Positions 35,606-47,189 are shown, numbered from the stretch's first letter. The stretch: 64,000 bases of DNA from Inia geoffrensis (GCA_036417435.1 CM070905.1:67287092-67351091); one strand, 5' to 3'. Program-made: numbers and translations. Notes: generated from the sequence alone by a model not told the origin.

Positions 35606-38206
35606 CTTACTGTTTTGTCTTGCACTTTCAGATTTTCATCTGCCAGGTGATCACATTTGCCCCCCGTTTCTACCTACATTTGTCCTCAACTTTTTTCCCG
35701 GGCAAATATCTCAGATTTGATTAGTGCTTTATAAAGTCAGTGATTTGTCTTCTCATTCAAAGTGGCATAACCATGTGATCTACTAAAAGCTCTTCTGTGG
35801 TAATTGATTTATCACTCTTATCATTTAATTCAATGCACACAGCTGAAATTTTGGTTTAATAGCTAAGTGCACTCAAGAGGATTTCCCAGATTAATGTAGG
35901 ACTGTGGCAATTTCTTAAAGTTCTGAACTTATAAAACTGACAAAATGTAAGTGCAGTCATTACATGGTGTGAGTTTTCTGGTGGAAATGTATTAATGAAA
36001 GATGATATATTAGGTCAGCTTTATTATACTTTGTAAATATCTACAAGTGAAATAAAAACAGAAATGAATCAAAAGAAATAACCTAGTTCTTAAGGTAGTA
36101 AAGAAATTTTTTGATTTTAGGAATATGTAAGGAAGATCTAGTATCAAAAAAATGCCATCAGGAGTGAACAGGCATTTCAGCATAGACACAGTGAAACATT
36201 CTCATCTAAATATTTTAAAAACAGAAAATTCCTTTCATCTCTCTGTTCCTTGAACTGCATATGACCATAATACAGTGTAAAAACAATACTGGTAATTCAA
36301 TCTTTAATAACAGATTATTTCATAGCTCTTTGTCGGATTTTTCCTTTTTTTTTTTGGATTTGATATTATGGACTATGAACATTACCACCCATGTTTTAAA
36401 AATATTGAACATCTCTCCTCCATTGTACAAGGGATTAGAAAAATTGTATGTCCTAGTTTGATAGAGCTACCTGTTCATACTGTGTATTAAATATAATTAT
36501 TTTTAAACATACTCTAATTAGACCGATTATTTTTAAACTACTTATAAATTTGTTTGTAATGGTTTTCCATGTTGTATGTGTGACAGCTTATGATCTAGAG
36601 GGACTTTGGGGTGGACAGTATTATAGTATGGATAGCTCTACTACTGGCCTAAAAAGCAGGGTAAAAATGCAGAAATTTATACTCTCCTGGTTCTGTTTTA
36701 GTACTTGTCAGTTATGTAACTGTTCTCTTCATTATTAGCATCTGGGTCACAGAAGAAAATCTGTGTACTGAGTGAGTTAATAGGTAAAAGTACAAAAACA
36801 CAGTTTTGAAGCTTTACTCATAATATGTCACATATGATTGTTAAAGATCAAACTAGTTAGCTTTTCATATTTACAAAAATAATTTCTCAAAAAGGAATGT
36901 TCACTAACAAAAATGATTCTTTCAATAAGTGTTTCTTATTTTAGACAATTTCTTGAAAGTTTAACCTTACTGATCACAAGGTGAACAGTTTTTAAATTTA
37001 AAAAAATCAAAGTATTCCTTCACATACATTTTAGTTACCAAACAAAGGAAACACCTTTTTTTATATTCTTAAATACCTGGGTATATTGGAAGAATGCAAA
37101 ATGATTTTAATATGCTTCTATTTAAATACAAAGAATCAATTCATAATTTTGTTTTTGTGTCGCTAAAATATGGGTTGAAAGGTTAAGATGCATATAAGAA
37201 TATTTAACACATTTCCTTTATTTTTATAGCAGCATTGATTATAAGATATGATAATTTATTAGCAGTGGTTTAGAGAAAAATTACAGTAAATGAACATATT
37301 GATGTATCTAGAAATGTTAAATTATAAACATACATTATCCATAAATATAGACATACATGTACATGCATTTGTGCATATATGTATGTCTGTATATACATGT
37401 GTGAATACATACACGTATATGTATATATGTATATAGAGAGATACACTTTCTTCTACAGGAAGAGGAATATAATCAACGGTGTGCTGATGTGTGTGTGTGT
37501 GTGCATGTGAGACCACCAACACTAAGAAAAGGAGCCCTGATTTATAGCATTTTTCCAGTTTCCATGGTGTAAATACTCGTACCACAGATCACTTCTGGCT
37601 ACTGCTACTATTATGCACAAATGGGAAGAGCAAGAGATGTATATATATGTATACATGTGTGTGTATTAAATCTAGAATCAGTTGCTTGTTATTCTAGATT
37701 TGCGCCACGTTAAGGAAGGAGGAGAAACACTGCTCAGTGTGAGAGTTCTGTGGGTGTGGTCTACACAGTTTCAAAAGTAAAGCACATAGAATGGAACTTA
37801 AGCACACTTGCTCTTTGAAAGAACACCGCTTAACATAATGATTAACATTAATTGCACATGTTTTTATCTAGAAAAATAAATATAAGGTATTAATGAAAAA
37901 TTCTCAAATTGGCAGCTTTCTTTATCAGTGTGATCTTTGAATGTTCTTGTAAGTCATGGAAGGTTGTCTGCTTCTGCATGACCTCAAATTAGTTTTGTTG
38001 TTTGTTTTTTAAATGGGCTTTTGATGTTTGTTCTATAGCCATCGATGTCTTTACTGGCCTAGCTACATTTTTCATTTGTTGTTGTCCCCAGAGATTCTGA
38101 GTCACATGTCTTTCTGAGCCTGAAACATTCCACAATTGCTCTTCTTAGTGGAAGGAACTGGATGAAATCAGTGGTCTGGTTGTTGGATGGCTTCCCAACA
38201 GTTAGA
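35606..38206. other. Unassigned AT-rich sequence with TA/CA low-complexity patches
   Basis: No transposon recognised except the unnamed repeat copy at 37442-37645. Alternating 'gtatatgta'-type patches occur at 37340-37440 and 37637-37668. The His/Tyr-rich minus frame 37322-37585 comes from these patches. Confidence 0.4.
37442..37645 (+). repeat. Unnamed dispersed or duplicated repeat, copy A
   Basis: Shares a collinear stretch with 39867-40057. Both start 'tacactttcttcta' and share 'agccctgattt', 'tttccatggtgtaaatact' (one base differs in B) and 'actgctactatt'. I estimate about 83% identity across the best-matching 86 bases, counted by eye. In copy A a (GT)n run sits where copy B has a G run. 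It could be an old transposon family or a local duplication. Confidence 0.7.
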
Positions 38207-38256
38207 GTTAAAGTAATATTCCCAGCTAAGCGTTAAAGTAATATTCCCAACTAAGT
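38207..38256 (+). repeat. 25-base tandem duplication
   Basis: Two adjacent 25-base units (38207-38231 and 38232-38256) both begin 'gttaaagtaatattccca' and differ at two positions. Confidence 0.9.
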
Positions 38257-38402
38257 GAAGCTGATGACTGTACCAAGATCTTTCCGTTCAGGAGCAGAAT
38301 TTCTCCTGCTTGCCATGGCTGCTGTCATATCTTCTGTGACTAGCCAACTCGAAAACTTCCCTTCTGATTCACAGACTACTTATACTTTACATCACCATTT
38401 TT

Positions 38403-38632
38403 AAAAAACATCTTTATTGGAGTATAATTGCTTTACAATGGTGTGTTAGTTTCTGCTGTATAACAAAGTGAACCAGCTATACATACACATATATCCCCGT
38501 ATCCCCTCCCTGTTGCGTCTCCCTCCCTCCCACCTCCCCTATCCCACCCCTCTAGGTGGTCACAAAGCACTGAGCTGATCTCCTTGTGCTATGCGGCTGC
38601 TTCCCACTAGCTGTCTACCTTACGTTTGGTAG
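38403..38632 (-). mobile_element. Short LINE-1 3' end with target-site duplication
   Basis: Antisense L1 3' terminus: 'tggagtataattgctttaca', 'tagtttctgctgtataacaa', 'gctgatctccttgtgctatg'. It is flanked by 'acatcaccattttt' at 38389-38402 and again from about 38635. A heavily 5'-truncated insertion of about 230 bases. Confidence 0.92.
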
Positions 38633-39116
38633 CTACATCACCATTTTTTGACAGTCTGAAGATTTTGCCTTCTGGATGTGCAAACCTGAAAGAAGTTTTG
38701 AAAGTCTAGCTTTTACAAGATTTTTGTACAAGTTGAATCTGAATAAACAAATAAACACAACCCCTGCTTGCAAAAACAGAAAACAATGAAATATTAAAAT
38801 ATGGCAGCCATTTATTTAACAGTGGTTATGGTTTCTTCAAAAAATTAGAAAAGGTAGGTCGTTACACAGAATTCATGTTCAGTGGATACTATTCCAATGT
38901 TTTCTATGGGATAATAGTAATCTAGCTTCTGAAACTTTGTCTCCTTGAAAATATTTAAAGCTGAAAAGAGACAAAGCAAACAATCAGAAATCTAAATGCA
39001 AAAAATAATTTACAATGTGCCCCTATCTATAGAAGCTAATGGCTTCTATTACTTAGGAGCCAAGCAGAACGGATTAAGAAAATTAAAAGAATCTAAAGAA
39101 TGACTTGGCCATCTAG

Positions 39117-39286
39117 AGGGTGGGATGGGGGGCAGGGGTGGGAGGGAGGTCCAAGAGGGAGGGGATATATGTATACATATAGCTGATTCACTTCATTGTA
39201 CAGCAGAAACTAGCACAACGTTGTAAAGCAATTATACTCTAATAATTTTTAAAAAAGAATACTAGAAACACGAAAAGAAAAAAAAA
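39117..39286 (+). mobile_element. Short LINE-1 3' end with long target-site duplication
   Basis: 'gtgggagggaggtccaagag', 'atagctgattcacttcattg', 'aacgttgtaaagcaattata' and an A-rich tail. It is flanked by a perfect 22-base duplication containing 'gaatgacttggccatctag' (39095-39116 and 39287-39308). A third copy of the first 20 bases follows at 39322-39341. Confidence 0.92.
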
Positions 39287-39375
39287 AAAGAATGACTTGG
39301 CCATCTAGTTAAAAGTCCTTTAAAGAATGACTTGGCCATCTGGTATAATTTCTTCAGATGTTATACTAATTTTAT

Positions 39376-39574
39376 TTTATTTTATTTCAAGATTTTTTTG
39401 ATGTGGACCATTTTTTAAAGTCTTTATTTAATTTATTACAATATTGTTTCTGTTTTACATTCTGGTTTTTTGGCCACGAGGCCTGTGGGATCTTAGCTCC
39501 ACGACCAGGGGTCAAATCCACACCCCCTGCTTTGGGAGGCGAAGTCTTAACCACTTGACTGCCAGGGAAGTCCC
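39376..39574 (-). mobile_element. tRNA-derived SINE of the older CHR/cetartiodactyl group
   Basis: Antisense body with 'ttgatgtggaccatttttta', 'ggttttttggccacgaggcc', 'tgtgggatcttagctcc' and a right end 'actgccagggaagtccc'. The final 'gggaagtccc' instead of 'gggaagcccc' separates it from the younger copies. Short flanking 'ctaatttta' repeats fit a target-site duplication. Confidence 0.85.
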
Positions 39575-39866
39575 TAATTTTACTAATTTTAGTTCAAGCC
39601 CCAAACATTAAATCGCACCTGATAAACTGTATAAAGAAAAATTGTCTTTTAGATGATGGGAAATTCTTAATCATGTCAAGTTAAGTGTTTAGGTATCTCA
39701 GATTGGGAGCTATAGCTTTATTACCTATATAATCCATTTGTGGATCTGGCTAAGCTACTAGTTCCAATAATATCCTTCATCAGGAAAGTTCTTGGGGTTA
39801 ATTTTACTTTGTGAAAACCTATTTCCTTCTCCTTGTTTTAAATTGTTGCCTTTCAATGTTGGTGTA

Positions 39867-40057
39867 TACACTTTCTTCTATAGGGAGAGTGAAATAATCA
39901 GTGGTGTTTTGGGGGGGGCGGTGTAACAACCAACTCTGTAAGAAAGGGAAGCCCTGATTTTTTTAGCATTTTTACAGGTTCCATGGCGTAAATACTTGTA
40001 CCACAGATAATTTCAAGTTACTGCTACTATTGTGCATAACTGACTAGAGATATATAC
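39867..40057 (+). repeat. Unnamed dispersed or duplicated repeat, copy B
   Basis: Partner of copy A at 37442-37645, same orientation, 2425 bases downstream. It carries a G run ('ttttggggggggcgg', about 39907-39920) in place of the GT run of copy A. Confidence 0.7.
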
Positions 40058-41024
40058 AGTTTGCTCTTGGGAGCTAGTACTTGCTAGCCTCCAGCACACC
40101 ATTGGATCTAAATGATTGTTCTTTCTACATTATGAAAATATCAATACAAAAAAATTGAACTTGAGAATCTAAGAACTTTTATAAGTTAAAGATTTCCCAG
40201 TTTTATAATCAAAATGTCTTAATACCTCATGCCTTTTTATTTTCATAGCACTTTTTAATAGCTGAAATTAATTTTACTTACTGATGATTGTCTGCCAGCA
40301 ACACTAAACTGAGGAACTCCAAGAAAATAAGGATCAGATCTTTCTGGTAGACATTGTGTTCCCAGAAACTACAAAAATACCTAGCAAAAAATGGGCCCTC
40401 CATTAACATTGTTAAATAAGTGTAAACCTTTTAAAGTTAAGATGTTATATATTTCATTCCGAGTTAAATTAATTTTCAGTTTACAAACCAGTAAGAATTT
40501 TACTTTATTAAAAAAAAATGGGTAATATAGATCTGGGTGAATATATAACTTGTTACTAATCTTTAATCCCCTCTTTTTATGTACATATCCCCTTTGTAAA
40601 GAATAGCTTTATATTGAATAAAAGAAAGAAACTTCTTTTATAAGCCACATATACCAATTTGTAAACATATTTTGGTACCTACCTAAATAATATTTTAACA
40701 ATAATTAAACTTCTGCAGAAATCAAGCAGGACCATGTGACCTTGAAACACAGGAATATAGAAGGGAAAATAAAGATTGAAAATCATTTTTATTGCCACTT
40801 CAGCATAAAATTAATTTGGGCTTATTTTTTAATTTTATCACATTTCTACTAATAACCATAACCATAATAATTATGGTTAATTATTATAATATAATAACAA
40901 TAATAAATTATGATATTTATTCCTTTTTTATAATTCATTTGAAATATTTAATTTAGCACTTAACCATGTGTTAGTAAGTGTTTAATGTGTTGGTTCCACA
41001 GTGAAAAACACAGCATAGCAATCT
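40058..41024. other. Unassigned AT-rich sequence
   Basis: No repeat or gene recognised. Bases 40850-40920 are an ATTATAATA-rich patch able to form AT hairpins. Confidence 0.4.
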
Positions 41025-41029
41025 TAGAG

Positions 41030-41030
<1 letters not shown>

Positions 41031-41060
<30 letters not shown>
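41031..41060. repeat. (TA)n microsatellite at a SINE border
   Basis: A TA run grows out of the left target-site duplication ('tagagtaaatatat') and abuts the SINE T tail. Confidence 0.9.
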
Positions 41061-41093
<33 letters not shown>

Positions 41094-41283
41094 GGTATGC
41101 GGGCCTCTCACTGCTGTGGCCTCTCCCGTTGCGGAGCACAGGCTCCGGACGCGCAGGCTCAGTGGCCATGGCTCACGGGCCCAGCTGCTCCGCGGCATGT
41201 GGGATCCTCCCGGACCTAGGCACGAACCCGTGTCCCCTGCATCGGCAGGCGGACTCCCAACCCCAGCGCCACCAGGGAAGCCC
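41039..41283 (-). mobile_element. CHR SINE (short form), near consensus
   Basis: T tail of about 31 bases (41061-41091) and a full body ending 'ccaccagggaagccc'. The perfect duplication 'tagagtaaatatat' is at 41025-41038 and 41284-41297. It is among the youngest insertions. Confidence 0.96.
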
Positions 41284-41309
41284 TAGAGTAAATATATTTT
41301 AATACTAGA

Positions 41310-42750
41310 GAATGTAAAGAAGAAGATCACAAAACGGTGATATGGGCCCTGAGGAAAATAAATGGGCTATAGTGAAAATCCCATATATTTTAGATTGGAT
41401 GGTCAGGCAAGTTTTTCTAAAGAGTGACATTCCAGGTGAGAACCAATGAATATGAAGGAGTGGGAAGGCAAGTGGAGCTGCAGCTACGAATTTGGCTTGT
41501 TCAGGGAGCAGGATGAACCCAGTGTAGCTGGAGTAATGTAAGGGGGAACGATGATGGAAATTGACAACAAAGAGTAGGCCTGGTGATTTCATTGAGACTC
41601 CTGTGGGCCATGTGGAGGAGCTTCAATTTTACTGTAAATGTGTCGGGGAAACTTAGGAGATTTGTAAAGAGAGGAGCGGTAAGATCTGAACTAGAACATT
41701 TCAAGATTTCTCTATGATGTGGAGAATAGATTGTAAGGAAACATGTATAATCTGGTGTATTACTTAGGAAGCTCTTGCAGATGAGGGAGGATAAAGCAGT
41801 TGTCAGAAATAATCTTGAAAACAGAGTTGCTAGAATTTGGTAATGGGTTATTATGAGATATGAAGGAAGAGAAGTCCAAAAAAAATCTAAGTTTGGCCTA
41901 AATAACTAGAAGAATTATAGTGTTGTTTACTGAACTGGGGAGACTAGAGATGGAGTGGGTTATGTCACATAGGTATTTATTGTATGAACCTGAAACTCAA
42001 GGTGGAACTCAGGGCTAAAGATATATTCAGCAGACTCACTGAGATGTGGATGGTATTTACACCTTTGAAGCTGGATGAGCTCACTAGTGAATGAATGTAG
42101 CTAGAGAAGAGGAGAATCCTAAGAACTGAGCACAGGACACTCTACCCTTTGGTGGCCCAAGTCACTAGGAAGAGCTAGCAATAAGATGGAGAAGTTGAAG
42201 CTAATGAGGCTGGAGAAAATCAAGAGTATGCTTTTTCTAAAAAGCAAGCATAAAGCTTTCAAAGAGGGAACAACCAACTGCATCAGTTAGGTTGTGTAAG
42301 AGAAGGAACACAGACTGAGTTTCATAATTTGACTGGAGCAATTTCATTAGAGTTGTAGAGGAGAAACCCTAATTGGGATTGAACTAAAGGGAATGGGAAG
42401 GGAAGTAAGTGGATAGAGGCAGTACGTAAAACGCTTCTAAGGAGTTTTGCTACAGAGGGGAATAGATAAATGGGCCAGACCTGGAGAGGATTCAGATATA
42501 TGGGTTCAGGAAAGTTTTTTGTTACTGTTGTTTTGTTTTTAGTAGAAAGATATATTGAAGCATATTTACATTTTGATGGAAATGATCTCAGTAGGACATG
42601 AAAAAGAAAATGCATAAGGGAAATACTTGAGTAGTCAAGAGGATATTTAGTGTAGTACACAGTGGCCAGATGTAAAAGCAAAATCCATACATTCATTGTA
42701 ACAAGAGGAATGGAAACTTGAACTGGAGGTAGAAAGAATAAGGTATGTCT
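41310..42750 (-). mobile_element. Long L2 LINE ORF2 fragment, antisense
   Basis: About 1.4 kb following L2 ORF2 in reverse. Plus-strand landmarks in order: 'ggatggtcaggcaagttttt', 'agagtgacattccaggtgag', 'ctaagtttggcc', 'ggtatttattgtatgaacct', 'ggatgagctcactagtgaat', 'gaactgagcacaggacactc', 'tctaaggagttttgctacag' and 'tttgatggaaatgatctcag'. It is unusually long for an L2 relic but full of stops. The minus frame 42322-42696 is an incidental open stretch within it. Confidence 0.75.
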
Positions 42751-43384
42751 CTCCTGGTTGCTACTGTTTTATCACTGAAATAAAGAGTGAAGCTATCATT
42801 TGACAATGGGCAGAATTGAGGCAGAAGGTTAGAGGAAGAAAATGAAAAATAGTCAACTCAAGGATTTAAGAGTAATGATAATAGAATTGCTATGGACATT
42901 TAAGGACAGGTTAAGATTTGCTTTCATTAATAAAACTGAGGCCAGACAGCATAAGGATGCAGGTGTGTGTATGTGTGTGCGCGCGTGTGCGCATGTGTGT
43001 ATTTTGCCATTTTAAGTGCTCAGGTGAAATCAAGAATTTTGAAACACTAATAGAGATGAATCCTTTCTAAATAGTCATGGTGTGTTAAGTGATTTGTTAA
43101 ATATTTTGACTAATACTTCTGGATACAGGCAAGCTATAGGTAAAGAGCATGTTAAACCTAGGTTTGGACTTTATTGGGAAGAGATGGCTGAGTTAGAAAC
43201 TCACAAATCTTTTAGACGTGAATAAAAGGACATGCTTTTAGTAATGGACAATAAAATTTAAGTCCGAGAAAATAAGTGAGGAGATGAAGAAATAACAAAT
43301 AGTGGGGAAAAAAACTGGGTGAATAGGTGAAGCCCCCTATGGTGTCAGTCAATTTTTAGAATGGGATCAGTGTAGGTTGTTTGC
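42751..43384. other. Unassigned sequence with a GT/GC alternating tract
   Basis: Nothing recognised apart from 42963-43001, an alternating 'gtgtgtgcgcgcgtgtgcgc' purine-pyrimidine tract. It may partly be a continuation of the L2. Confidence 0.4.
42963..43001. repeat. Alternating GT/GC tract
   Basis: Nearly perfect purine-pyrimidine alternation containing 'tgcgcgcgtgtgcgcatgtg'. This is the sequence type that adopts left-handed DNA most readily. Confidence 0.85.
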
Positions 43385-43783
43385 AATATGGTCACAAAAA
43401 TTATTTTCAGCTATGTGTGTATATTCCTTGGCAGTGGCTTTCCACTATACCCATGGAAAGTGGGATCTCTTTTCTCACCTCATGAATCTGGTCTGTCCTT
43501 GTGGGAAGTTTTGACCAGTAGAATGCAGTGGAAATTATACTGTGTGACTTCTGAGTTGAGGTTCAAGACATCTCATGGCTTCTGGATTTGCCCCCTTCAA
43601 ACGCTGCTGTCTCATGTAAAAAAGTCAGGGGATGAGAGATCACATACAGAAAGAAACCAGCTGACAGCCATCATTAACTACTAAGACAGTTGCCAGCACA
43701 CAGAATTATGAGCTAATAAATTGCTATTTGAAACTATTACATCTTTGAATGCTTTTGTCACATAGCAATAAGCAACTCATACA
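43385..43783 (+). mobile_element. MLT1-like LTR relic
   Basis: Internal features ('tgtgacttctgagttgaggt', 'cttctggatttgcccccttc') and a right end 'gagctaataaattgctattt' followed by 'cacatagcaataagcaactc' match the plan of MLT1-class LTRs. No internal retroviral region is visible. Confidence 0.6.
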
Positions 43784-43898
43784 GGGGCATTATTAGAGTA
43801 CTTAAACTAGAAAACTAAAAGATAATAAGTTGTGTTAATTACTGCTCAAATTTAGTGATAGCCCATCTGAATATTGTGTTACATAAAGACTAAATATT

Positions 43899-44191
43899 GG
43901 GACTTCTGTGGTGGCACAGTGGTTAAGAATCCTCCTGCCAACGCAGGGGACACGGGTTCAGGTCCTGGTCTGGAAAGATCCCACATGCCGCGGAGCAACT
44001 AAGCCCGTGTGCCACAACTACTGAGCCCATGCGCCTAGAGCCCGTGCTCTGCAACAAGAGAAGCCACCGCAATGAGAAGCATGCGCACCGCAACCGAGAG
44101 TAGCCCCCATTCACCACAGCTAGAGAAAGCCTGCGTGCAGCAACGAAGACCCAACACAGCCAAAAATAAATAAATAAATATATTTTTTTAA
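43899..44191 (+). mobile_element. CHR SINE, older long form, complete, with target-site duplication
   Basis: Opens 'gggacttctgtggtggcaca', has B-box-like 'ggttcaggtcc', continues through 'gccacaactactgagcccat' and 'gcagcaacgaagacccaaca', and ends in an AAATA tail. Perfect duplication 'aaagactaaatatt' at 43885-43898 and 44192-44205. It is more diverged than the short copies. Confidence 0.95.
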
Positions 44192-44205
44192 AAAGACTAA
44201 ATATT

Positions 44206-45640
44206 AACTTTCAATTTAACTTGTATAAAATAAAAGGAAGAGATAGGAAAGAGAATATAGTTAATATATAGAATATAAACACAGATTAAAGTCTGAAGCT
44301 TGATATTTTATTTTTGTAAACACTCAGAGAACTCAGAAGAAATCATTGCATACCGTGGTCCTTGTATTCCTCAATACCATCGAACCTTCAAGAGCAGAGC
44401 CATTCGATCCTCCCAAAGCTCCTACAGCAGTTGGCACTTGTCCAAAGCTGATCACTATTAATTGTTGGTTTAGCTGTGCTATGGGTTACCAGCATCCCAC
44501 TTCCCACTGATGAGGAGCTCAACCCACTTTCAAGTCCAAGCATACGACCAAACCTATCCCCAAATTCCATCCTTGAGTGGCTATTTTGGAGGGCCATTCC
44601 TCATACCAGTTTCTGTGTCATACACATCCGGGAAGGAGAGAGAAACCACTCCAGTTATTTGAATAGAGAAAATTTAAGTAATTGTTCACTAGCTAAATGG
44701 ATAAAAAGAAATCTCTAAAGTATAAATGTAGCAACTACAGGAAGCAGCTAACGCCCCGAGAATGTTACACAAGAAAGATACTGAATTCCTTTAAATTTAG
44801 AGGAAAGAGCCATAACAAGCTAATGCTCAAAGACCTCTGAGGAGTAGGTCCCGCTCAGCTGGTGTTGGTATTTCCAAGCTTGGGGGTCTCATAAGGCTGG
44901 AATCTGACCTCTAAAAATAGGGCACCAAGTTAATCAGTGCTTGTCTCTCTGGGAGTGAGACACAATAAAGCTGGTTATTCAAGCTTTAGAGAAACTGCAA
45001 ACCAGATTCAGCCGCTGGTATAGGAAGAAATTGTTCCTGCTTGGGTAAATAAACATTGCTCGGTGACACAGGAATCACAAGCAGATAGGAAGCCCACAGG
45101 ATGTGAGAAAAACAAACAGGAACAAGCAAGTCTTTCTTTCTCCTTCAGGCTTACAATCTTTCTCCAGAGCAACTTTTTGGAAGAGCCAATCATTGAACCA
45201 GCTGGTGGAGAAGAAATGTGTTTCACAGATTTCCAGTTTAAGTATCACAAAATAGTACAGAAGGGGAAGTTTAGAGCCAATAACTTAATAACTTGAACAA
45301 AGCCCATAGAAAAATAAGAAAGAAAGAAATTAAGGTGTTGAAGAGAAAAGTAAGAGTCCAGGTCCAATATTAGTAAGCGTCTAGTGGTATAACACCTTCA
45401 CTTTAGGTTGGTACCGCGTAGTGCTGCAGCCTAAGATGCAGAAATAGAAACAGCAACAAAAAAAAAGATTGATTATTATGGGGACTGCAGCCCAGGTTAG
45501 AAGCATCTCAATCTATAGGATTAAGTTGATTCTAGATTGTTATATCCCAAAGGCACCAGTAAGAGACAAATATAAAATGTATGTGTAATATCATCATAGA
45601 CATTGTCATTTCTACAAACAATTTTTAATATATTTTTCAC
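44206..45640. other. Possible old interspersed repeat, unassigned
   Basis: Bases 44340-45300 are less AT-rich and have a repeat-like feel ('gaggagtaggtcccgctcag', 'attgttcctgcttgggtaaa'), but I cannot assign a family. No coding frame with recognisable motifs is present; frames at 44388-44718 and 45008-45296 overlap on opposite strands, arguing against a gene. Confidence 0.3.
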
Positions 45641-46470
45641 ACAGTAAAGATTAACCAGGATATGACTAAGATCTGGTAAGGCTATAAAAAGATTATAACT
45701 CAATAATGAAAAGGCAAACCACACATTTTTTTAAATCATATATGTATTGCCAGTAAGAAGTCGTAAGAGTGTCCAACATAAACCACAATTGGATATTACA
45801 ATGTATGCACAGGAAAAAGTTAAAAATAATGACTGAAGACAGCAGATGTTGGTGATGATATGAAGCAACTGGAATTCCTGTACATTCTGGTAGGAAAGTA
45901 AAATAGTGCAACCTCTTCAGAAAATCTCTGGCAGTTTCTTACAAAACTAAAGCATACATTTCAAAGTCTAGATATTACCCAATAAAAATGATAACATATG
46001 TCTACAGAAACTTGCAGACAAATGATCACAGCAGTTCTATTCGTAACTTCGAAAAAACTTAGCCCAAGATCTGTCAATAGGATAATGGAAAAGCCATCAT
46101 ATATTCATATAATTGAATACTACTGAGTAATATAGGAATAAACATGTAAAAACATGAATGAAATTCAAAAACATTATCTGAGTGAATGAAGCCTTCTGAC
46201 ACAAAATGCTGCATACGGTATTGTTCTATTAAAATGAAGTTCCCTAAAAGCCACAACAAATATTTGGTGGAATAAACTGGAACATATTTTTATCTCAGAA
46301 ATGGGGACAGAGATTGACTTGGAAAAACTATGAGGGAACTTTATGGGGTAAGAGGAATGTTGCATACTTTGATAGGGGGTTGAGTTACACAAAACATCCT
46401 TTCCCCAAAAATCTTCAAGTGTACAAATTATTTTATCATGTCATTTTTATACCCAAAATAAATATATATA
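45641..46470 (+). mobile_element. Old LINE-1 3' region (L1M type)
   Basis: Follows the L1 3' UTR order with heavy decay: 'atgatatgaagcaactggaa', 'gataatggaaaagccatcat', 'tgaatactactgagtaatat', 'tgttctattaaaatgaagtt'. The end has 'caagtgtacaaattatttta' and 'cccaaaataaatatata'. Confidence 0.6.
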
Positions 46471-46888
46471 TAAATATTAAATTCTAATTTTCATATGTGT
46501 ATCAAAAGTACAATGTAGAAGAGTTATGATATACTTAATATAGTTTGATATAAATCCTAAAATAGATTGATAGATATAAGCAGAATGTAGTGGGTAGATA
46601 CGTGATAGTTGATCAAGCAAATAAATTAAAATATTAATAGTACAATATCAGTGGTGTGTATATGAGTATTCAGGGTAACAATCTGAACCTTGCTCTGTGT
46701 TGAAAATTTACACAGCAAAAATGTTTTAAAAATTTGTACAAAGGAGAAAAGTAAACAAGAACATCAGCTAGCAGAACAAATAAGTGATAAACACTGGCTT
46801 ACAGGTTTCAAGACTGAGAGATCTTAAAGTGAAAGATCTTAAAGAGCTATGCTTAAAACATGCAAGGAAATAAAATGAAAACTAATAA
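46471..46888. other. Unassigned AT-rich sequence
   Basis: No feature recognised. The word 'agatcttaaag' occurs twice at about 46819-46843. Confidence 0.4.
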
Positions 46889-47102
46889 TTTTTTTTTCTT
46901 TTTTTTTTTTGTGGTACGCGGGCCTCTCACTATTGTGGCCTCTCGCATTGCGGAGCACAGGCTCTGGACACGCAGGCTCAGCGGCCATGGCTCATGGGCC
47001 CAGCCGCTCCGCGGCATGTGGGATCTTCCCAGACCGGGGCACGAACCCGTGTCCCCTGCATCGGCAGGCAGACTCTCAACCACTGCGCCACCAGGGAAGC
47101 CC
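46889..47102 (-). mobile_element. CHR SINE (short form)
   Basis: T tail, then body from 'gcgggcctctcactattgtg' to 'ccaccagggaagccc'. No clear target-site duplication. Its right end abuts an L1 3' tail. Confidence 0.94.
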
Positions 47103-47105
47103 TGG

Positions 47106-47180
47106 TTTTTTTTGTTTTTGTTTTTTTTACATCTTTATTGGAGTATAATTGCTTTACGATGGTGTGTTAGCTTCTGGAGG
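47106..47180 (-). mobile_element. Very short LINE-1 3' end
   Basis: T-rich tail then 'catctttattggagtataat' and 'tgctttacgatggtgtgtta', the same terminus as at 38403-38632, but cut after about 50 bases. Confidence 0.8.
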
Positions 47181-47189
47181 GTTTTTTTA

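Noticed and set aside
42322..42696. 124-codon minus frame
   Set aside because: Lies within the decayed L2 fragment and does not represent an intact L2 reverse transcriptase.
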